Shown here: piece after piece, positions 7,005 to 10,216 of the stretch
Layout: every line of letters begins with the position of its first letter
How positions within the stretch are numbered: position 1 is the stretch's first letter
NCBI GenBank assembly: GCA_934476025.1
Contig: CAKSNI010000024.1
Coordinates: forward strand, 1-10,216
Reading direction: 5' to 3'
Length of the DNA stretch: 10,216 nucleotides
Source: an uncultured Eubacteriales bacterium
GTDB lineage: Bacteria > Bacillota > Clostridia > Oscillospirales > Acutalibacteraceae
Program-made: the position numbers and the translations under genes
The notes under the pieces: generated by a model
Databases searched by the model: none
What the model saw: only the letters and a program-made list of their open reading frames with translations
Told to the model about the DNA's origin: nothing

Positions 7005-7732
7005 TGGAAATTGTACTTTCGTACCGGGTTGAAGATTTTGAGGGGCCGCTGGATCTGCTGCTTCAGCTGATTGCCCGGAATAAAATGAGCATTTTTGAAA
7101 TTCGCCTGAACGAACTGGTGGATCAATATCTGGAACATATCCGTCAGATGCACCTGCAGGATATGGATGTGGCCAGCGATTTTCTGCAGATGGCTTCCCG
7201 CTTAATTTATCTGAAAACCGTCAGCCTTCTTCCGAAGGAAAAGGAGGATGCTGACCGCTTAAAGGAAGAACTTACCGGGGAATTGCTGGAATACAGTGTT
7301 TGCCGGCAAATGGCCTCCCGGCTTTCGGAAATGACCGGTGGATTTGATTCTTTCTGCCGTTTGCCCCAGGAGGTTCAGCCGGATAAAACCTATGCGCTTT
7401 CTCACCCCAAAGAGGTGATTTATGAGGCCTATTTGGCGGCATCCGGTCATAAGGCGGCCAAACTGCCGGTAGAGGATGCGCCGTTCCAAAAGATTGTGGC
7501 CCGAAAAATCGTAGCGGTTTCCGGAAAAATTGTTTCGGTTCTCCGGCGTTTGTGGAAGGGCGGCAGCCGAAAGCTGACCTCTTTGTATGAAGGGGCGAAA
7601 AGCAGGTCGGAACTGGTGGCGACCTTTCTGGCGGTACTGGAACTGTGTAAAACAAATCGGGTAACGGTGGAAGGAAGCGGAGAGGACACCCGGATTACGC
7701 TGAACAGGGAGAAAAAACATGAAACTGAGTGA
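7001..7732 (+). CDS. scpA: Segregation and condensation protein A (kleisin)
   Basis: A 243-residue kleisin subunit of the SMC-ScpA-ScpB complex, which loads on and compacts newly replicated origins in the nucleoid. The N-terminal helical SMC-neck-binding domain carries the family hallmark DFEGPLDLLL (residues 12-21), followed by a DFLQMASRLIYLKTVSLLP helix. A variable linker, which in the family binds an ScpB dimer, precedes the C-terminal winged helix (about 165-235) that caps an SMC head. The ATG at 7001 overlaps the protease stop by 4 bases (ATGA). A second ATG at 7004 would make the protein one residue shorter. The frame is open further upstream, but only inside the protease gene. The 3' end overlaps scpB by 14 bases. 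Confidence 0.96.
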   Translation: MMEIVLSYRVEDFEGPLDLLLQLIARNKMSIFEIRLNELVDQYLEHIRQMHLQDMDVASDFLQMASRLIYLKTVSLLPKEKEDADRLKEELTGELLEYSVCRQMASRLSEMTGGFDSFCRLPQEVQPDKTYALSHPKEVIYEAYLAASGHKAAKLPVEDAPFQKIVARKIVAVSGKIVSVLRRLWKGGSRKLTSLYEGAKSRSELVATFLAVLELCKTNRVTVEGSGEDTRITLNREKKHETE

Positions 7733-8318
7733 ATATGTGCCGGCCTTTGAGGCGGTGTTGTTTGCCTGCGGGGAACCGGTTGAAATCGACCGCTTTTGCC
7801 GGGTTTTTGAACTGGAGGCGGTTGATACCATCCGAGTGATGGAGCTGCTTTCGGAAAAACTAAATCGGGAAAACATCGGTATTCGCCTGGTGCGGCTGGA
7901 AAATTTGTATCAACTCTGCACCCGGGAAAAATATGCGGATGAAATTCGGAAATTCTTTGATCTTCGCCGAAAAACGCCGCTTTCGCAGGCAGCACTGGAG
8001 GTGCTTGCGGTGGTTGCGTACAACCAGCCGGTTACCCGTTCTTTTATCGAACAGGTTCGGGGAGTGGACTGTTCCGGTACGGTGGCTACCTTAGTGGAAA
8101 AGGGATTGCTGGAAGAACGGGGGCGTTTGGAATTGCCGGGGCGCCCGCTGCTATACGGAACAACACCGGTCTTTTTGCGGTGCTTTGGAATCAGCGATCT
8201 TTCCGAATTACCCAAACCTCCGCACGATACGCCGCAGCAGCCCGGTGAACTGGCACAGCAGTTGTCCTTGGAAGAAATGGAAGAAAGGCCGAAAAGCTCT
8301 GACTTAAAAGATAAATAA
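7719..8318 (+). CDS. scpB: Segregation and condensation protein B
   Basis: A 199-residue partner of ScpA. It forms a dimer of tandem winged-helix domains that wraps the kleisin linker in the bacterial condensin. The N-terminal wing (about 1-85) starts with an EAVLFACGEPV-like element. The second is the most recognisable part (LSQAALEVLAVVAYNQPVTRSFIEQVRGVD, then GRPLLYGTTPVFLRCFGI). The last 30 residues are acidic and variable, as is usual. The start is the ATG 7 bases after AGGGAG, inside the 3' end of scpA, so the two are probably translated in a coupled way at matched amounts. Confidence 0.96.
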   Translation: MKLSEYVPAFEAVLFACGEPVEIDRFCRVFELEAVDTIRVMELLSEKLNRENIGIRLVRLENLYQLCTREKYADEIRKFFDLRRKTPLSQAALEVLAVVAYNQPVTRSFIEQVRGVDCSGTVATLVEKGLLEERGRLELPGRPLLYGTTPVFLRCFGISDLSELPKPPHDTPQQPGELAQQLSLEEMEERPKSSDLKDK

Positions 8319-8333
8319 TGCAAGCCTGATAGT

Positions 8334-8354
8334 CCCCAAACAGGCGTTTTGGGG
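8334..8354 (+). repeat. Inverted repeat in the scpB-gerW spacer
   Basis: CCCCAAA (8334-8340) pairs with TTTGGGG (8348-8354) around a 7-base loop and ends against the candidate -10 box of gerW. A second, overlapping hairpin (GCCTG 8324-8328 with CAGGC 8341-8345, then GTTTT) cannot form at the same time. It could be an operator, a weak terminator of scpB, or chance. Confidence 0.4.
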
Positions 8355-8361
8355 TATACTA
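8352..8361 (+). promoter_or_regulatory. Candidate -10 region of the gerW promoter
   Basis: GGGTATACTA contains a sigma-A-like TATACT (8355-8360). It also fits the forespore sigma-F/G -10 pattern (GGnrAnAnTw, as I recall it) at all but one constrained position. No convincing -35 is seen at the right distance for either factor, so the assignment is weak. Confidence 0.35.
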
Positions 8362-8397
8362 ACCGAAAAAGCAGCGTTAAGAAAGGATGTTACCAAA

Positions 8398-8769
8398 GTG
8401 GAAGACAATAAAATCCGGGATTTAATGGATGTTTCCATGGAAAAAATTCGTTCGTTGGTGGATGCCAATACGGTAGTCGGCACTCCGATCACCTTCGGCT
8501 CGGTGATGTTGGTTCCGGTTTGTCGGATCAATGTCGGCCTGGCTACCGGCGGGTCGGGTCTGCCGAATCAAAAGGGGCAGGATTTGTTCTGCGGCGGAAA
8601 CGGAGCCGGGGTAACGGTTACACCGGTGGCTTTTATCAGCATTGTGGATAAAAGCGTTCGGGTTTTGCCGATTTCGGGGAATTCCACCGGTCTGGACCGT
8701 GCCATTGCGGCTGCTCCGGAGCTGCTGGATTCCATTAAAAAAACCTTTTCGAAGAATTCCGAAGAATAA
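8398..8769 (+). CDS. ytfJ: GerW/YtfJ family sporulation protein
   Basis: A 123-residue protein of the GerW (YtfJ) family, linked in Bacillus subtilis to the spore and to germination. Recognised by the N-terminal helix IRDLMDVSMEKIRSLVDANTVVGTPI, the strand-rich middle VMLVPVCRINVGLATGG, and the glycine-rich GNGAGVTVTPVAFISI stretch. There are no membrane segments and no signal peptide. The start is a GTG with AAAGGA 10 bases upstream, and no ATG lies closer to the family's N-terminus. It follows scpB after a 79-base spacer with its own candidate promoter, and precedes a cell-wall carboxypeptidase. Its presence suggests the organism, or its recent ancestor, makes endospores. It does not prove it, because some non-sporulating Clostridia keep the gene. 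The DUF2953 (ytfI) gene that often sits just upstream is absent here. Confidence 0.93.
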   Translation: MEDNKIRDLMDVSMEKIRSLVDANTVVGTPITFGSVMLVPVCRINVGLATGGSGLPNQKGQDLFCGGNGAGVTVTPVAFISIVDKSVRVLPISGNSTGLDRAIAAAPELLDSIKKTFSKNSEE

Positions 8770-8773
8770 AACC

Positions 8774-8802
8774 GCATAAGCACGGCAGAGGGGTCATATT
8801 CT
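8774..8802 (+). promoter_or_regulatory. Candidate sporulation-type (sigma-E-like) promoter of the carboxypeptidase
   Basis: GCATAAG (8774-8780), 14 bases, then CATATTCT (8795-8802). Compared with the sigma-E pattern I recall (KMATATT, about 14 bases, CATACAnT) this gives 5 of 7 and 6 of 8 matches with correct spacing. No sigma-A -35 is visible for the overlapping TATTCT. This is a pattern match only. Confidence 0.3.
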
Positions 8803-8821
8803 GTTTTTAGAACAAAACAGA
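8800..8821 (+). repeat. AT-rich perfect inverted repeat in the carboxypeptidase leader
   Basis: TCTGTTTT (8800-8807) and AAAACAGA (8814-8821) form 8-base perfect arms around a 6-base centre. The symmetry and the position, at or just after the candidate -10, would suit an operator for a dimeric regulator. It could equally be a small leader hairpin. Confidence 0.5.
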
Positions 8822-8825
8822 CCGT

Positions 8826-8858
8826 CGGCCGCTCCGGAAATCTTTCTGTAAGCGGTCG
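8826..8858 (+). repeat. Second inverted repeat in the carboxypeptidase leader
   Basis: CGGCCGCT (8826-8833) pairs with AGCGGTCG (8851-8858) with one G-U pair, around a 17-base loop. It ends 8 bases before the AAGGGG ribosome binding site (8867-8872). No T-run follows, so it is an mRNA leader structure rather than a terminator. Confidence 0.45.
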
Positions 8859-8880
8859 GAACGGGGAAGGGGCGGTTTGC

Positions 8881-9993
8881 GTGAAACGGGTTGCCTTGAT
8901 CCTTCTTTGCCTATTGCTGGTTTGTCCGTTTGGAAAAACTGCGGCGCAATCTCTTTCGGTAGGGGCCGAGGCGGCGGTGCTGATGGACGCCAATACCGGT
9001 GAAATTTTGTTTGCTCTGCGGCAAAAGCAGCGGCTGGCGATGGCTAGTACAACCAAAATCATGACGGCATTGTTGTTGTGTGAAAATGTTTCCCTGCAAC
9101 AGGCGGTGAAAGTCCCGGCCGAAGCGGTGAATACCGAAGGAACCAGCCTTGGGCTCAGGGCGGGGATGTTGACCGATTATCAGAGTTTGCTGTACGGAAT
9201 GTTGCTTTCTTCCGGAAATGATGCCGCTCGGGCGACGGCAATTCTGATGGATGGCAGCGAAAGCCGATTTTGCGAACGCATGAACCGACGGGCAGTGGAA
9301 ATGCAGCTTTCCGATACCCATTTTCAAACTGCTTCGGGCCTGGACGCCGCGGAGCACTATACCACGGCAGCCGATTTGGCGGAATTGGCTCGTCAGGCGC
9401 TTTCCTGTGAAGAATTTGCCCGGGCCTGCCGCATGAAAACAGCCACGGTTTATCTGGACGGAAAAGCTGTCACCGTGAAAAATCATCATCGGCTCTTGAC
9501 TGAATACCCCGGGTGCATCGGGGTGAAAACCGGATATACTTCCAAGGCCGGTCGCTGCCTGGTGACGGCCGCACAGCGGGGAGGGCGCCGGTTTATTGCC
9601 GTCACCCTCAACGATCGAAACGATTGGCAGGATCATACCCGGATGTTGGATTATGCCTTTTCCAAAGTACCAAAAGGAGAATATGATTATCCTGCGGAAA
9701 GCTATTCGGTATCGGTGATCGGCGGCAAAGAGGAAACGGTGGAGGCGGTCGGAACGGAATTTTCGCTGACCTGTCAAACGGCGGTTTCCATTGAACGGAT
9801 TTCGGTGTTGCCGAAGTTTTTGTATGCCCCCGTATCACAGGGCGAGGTGCTTGGAAGCGTGGAATACTACAACGGGAACCGGTTGATTGCCCGGCAAAAA
9901 TTGGTTGCCGAAAAAACGGTAGAGCAGCAGGAACCGCCGAATCAAACGCAAAGATGGTTCCGGGCGGTTCAGAGAATTTTACAAAAGATTTAG
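8881..9993 (+). CDS. D-alanyl-D-alanine carboxypeptidase (S11, low-molecular-weight PBP)
   Basis: A 370-residue penicillin-binding protein that removes the terminal D-Ala from peptidoglycan stem pentapeptides outside the membrane. The signal peptide is clear (K2 R3, hydrophobic core 4-17, likely cleavage after A22 in KTAA). All three catalytic motifs are present: S56-T-T-K59, S111-G-N113 and K216-T-G218. A beta-rich PBP5 C-terminal-type domain follows (about 275-345). The last 12 residues (W359-I370) form an amphipathic helix like the membrane anchor of DacA/DacF proteins. The start is a GTG 8 bases after AAGGGG, right at the signal peptide. The location beside gerW, and the family's roles in spore cortex (DacB, DacF), make a sporulation role possible, but a vegetative role is equally consistent. 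The rluB start lies 11 bases after the stop, so the two are probably co-transcribed. Confidence 0.95.
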   Translation: MKRVALILLCLLLVCPFGKTAAQSLSVGAEAAVLMDANTGEILFALRQKQRLAMASTTKIMTALLLCENVSLQQAVKVPAEAVNTEGTSLGLRAGMLTDYQSLLYGMLLSSGNDAARATAILMDGSESRFCERMNRRAVEMQLSDTHFQTASGLDAAEHYTTAADLAELARQALSCEEFARACRMKTATVYLDGKAVTVKNHHRLLTEYPGCIGVKTGYTSKAGRCLVTAAQRGGRRFIAVTLNDRNDWQDHTRMLDYAFSKVPKGEYDYPAESYSVSVIGGKEETVEAVGTEFSLTCQTAVSIERISVLPKFLYAPVSQGEVLGSVEYYNGNRLIARQKLVAEKTVEQQEPPNQTQRWFRAVQRILQKI

Positions 9994-10004
9994 GGAGAAC
10001 ACAA

Positions 10005-10216
10005 ATGGCAGAAAAAATTCGTTTGCAAAAACACCTGGCTGAAAGCGGAATTGCTTCCCGCCGAAAGGCGGAGGAACTGATTGAGGCTGGAAAGGTTCGG
10101 GTAAACGGCAGGGTTGCGTCGATCGGCAGCAAAGTGGATCCGGTGCGGGATAAGGTGACTGTTTCGGGGAAGCCTGTGGTCGCGGTACGGGAAAAACGCT
10201 ACATCATGCTACATAA
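10005..10216 (+). CDS. rluB: RsuA/RluB-family rRNA pseudouridine synthase, N-terminal part (runs off window)
   Basis: The first 70 codons of a pseudouridine synthase, cut by the right edge. The visible part is a complete S4 RNA-binding domain (about residues 3-48: RLQKHLAESGIASRRKAEELI, then GKVRVNGRVASIGSKVD). It is followed by the linker leading to the YIMLHK start of the catalytic domain (YIMLNKP in relatives). The catalytic aspartate lies beyond the window. RluB in the family modifies helix 89 of 23S rRNA; RsuA and RluE/F share this N-terminus, so the symbol rests partly on the usual gene order after the carboxypeptidase. The ATG follows AGGGAG by 8 bases. Confidence 0.88.
   Translation, partial: MAEKIRLQKHLAESGIASRRKAEELIEAGKVRVNGRVASIGSKVDPVRDKVTVSGKPVVAVREKRYIMLH

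Noticed and set aside
8881..8955. Lipoprotein signal (LLLVC) in the carboxypeptidase
   Set aside because: The residue before the cysteine is V, not G/A/S, and a normal signal peptidase I site (KTAA) follows.
1..10216. CRISPR array, insertion sequence, tRNA/rRNA gene, toxin-antitoxin or defence cluster
   Set aside because: No spaced direct repeats, transposase motifs, cloverleaf or rRNA segments, or small paired genes were seen; the coding is continuous and housekeeping in type.

Overview
The window reads as chromosome from an endospore-lineage Clostridia bacterium (Bacillota), most likely of the Oscillospirales/Ruminococcaceae type. This rests on a GerW/YtfJ spore-protein gene, the order M50 protease - scpA - scpB - gerW - D,D-carboxypeptidase - rluB, the UPF0371 (DUF1846) protein, A/G-rich Shine-Dalgarno sites and crisp TTGnnn-17-TATAAT promoters. 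The taxonomy is inferred from gene content only. All nine confident genes lie on the + strand and the region is densely coded; no spacer exceeds about 250 bases.

Layout. Bases 1-146 hold the possible tail of an upstream gene and the leader of a cytoplasmic GH2 glycoside hydrolase (147-2486), the one clearly accessory carbohydrate gene. It ends in a hairpin plus a strong intrinsic terminator (2493-2581). A good sigma-A promoter (2665-2693) then drives a PLP-dependent class I/II aminotransferase (2728-3915) and, 14 bases on, a family I inorganic pyrophosphatase (3930-4460). A second promoter (4499-4527) precedes the UPF0371 protein (4576-6063), which has its own terminator (6069-6110).

A third promoter (6229-6257) starts the housekeeping cluster. 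Its first three genes overlap: an M50 membrane metalloprotease (6315-7004), scpA (7001-7732) and scpB (7719-8318), the two non-SMC subunits of the bacterial condensin. gerW (8398-8769), an S11 D-Ala-D-Ala carboxypeptidase with a signal peptide (8881-9993) and the first 70 codons of a 23S rRNA pseudouridine synthase (10005 to the edge) follow. The spacers before gerW (79 bases) and before the carboxypeptidase (111 bases) carry inverted repeats and elements that resemble sporulation sigma-factor promoters.

How the genes fit together. ScpA and ScpB bridge SMC to compact and segregate the chromosome. The carboxypeptidase trims peptidoglycan stem peptides, and GerW belongs to the spore. The cluster therefore links chromosome segregation, envelope remodelling and sporulation, as it does in relatives. 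I saw no mobile element, CRISPR array, tRNA, rRNA, toxin-antitoxin pair or defence locus, and nothing I would call a new system. The most open items are the unknown function of UPF0371 and the possible sporulation control of the gerW-dac segment.
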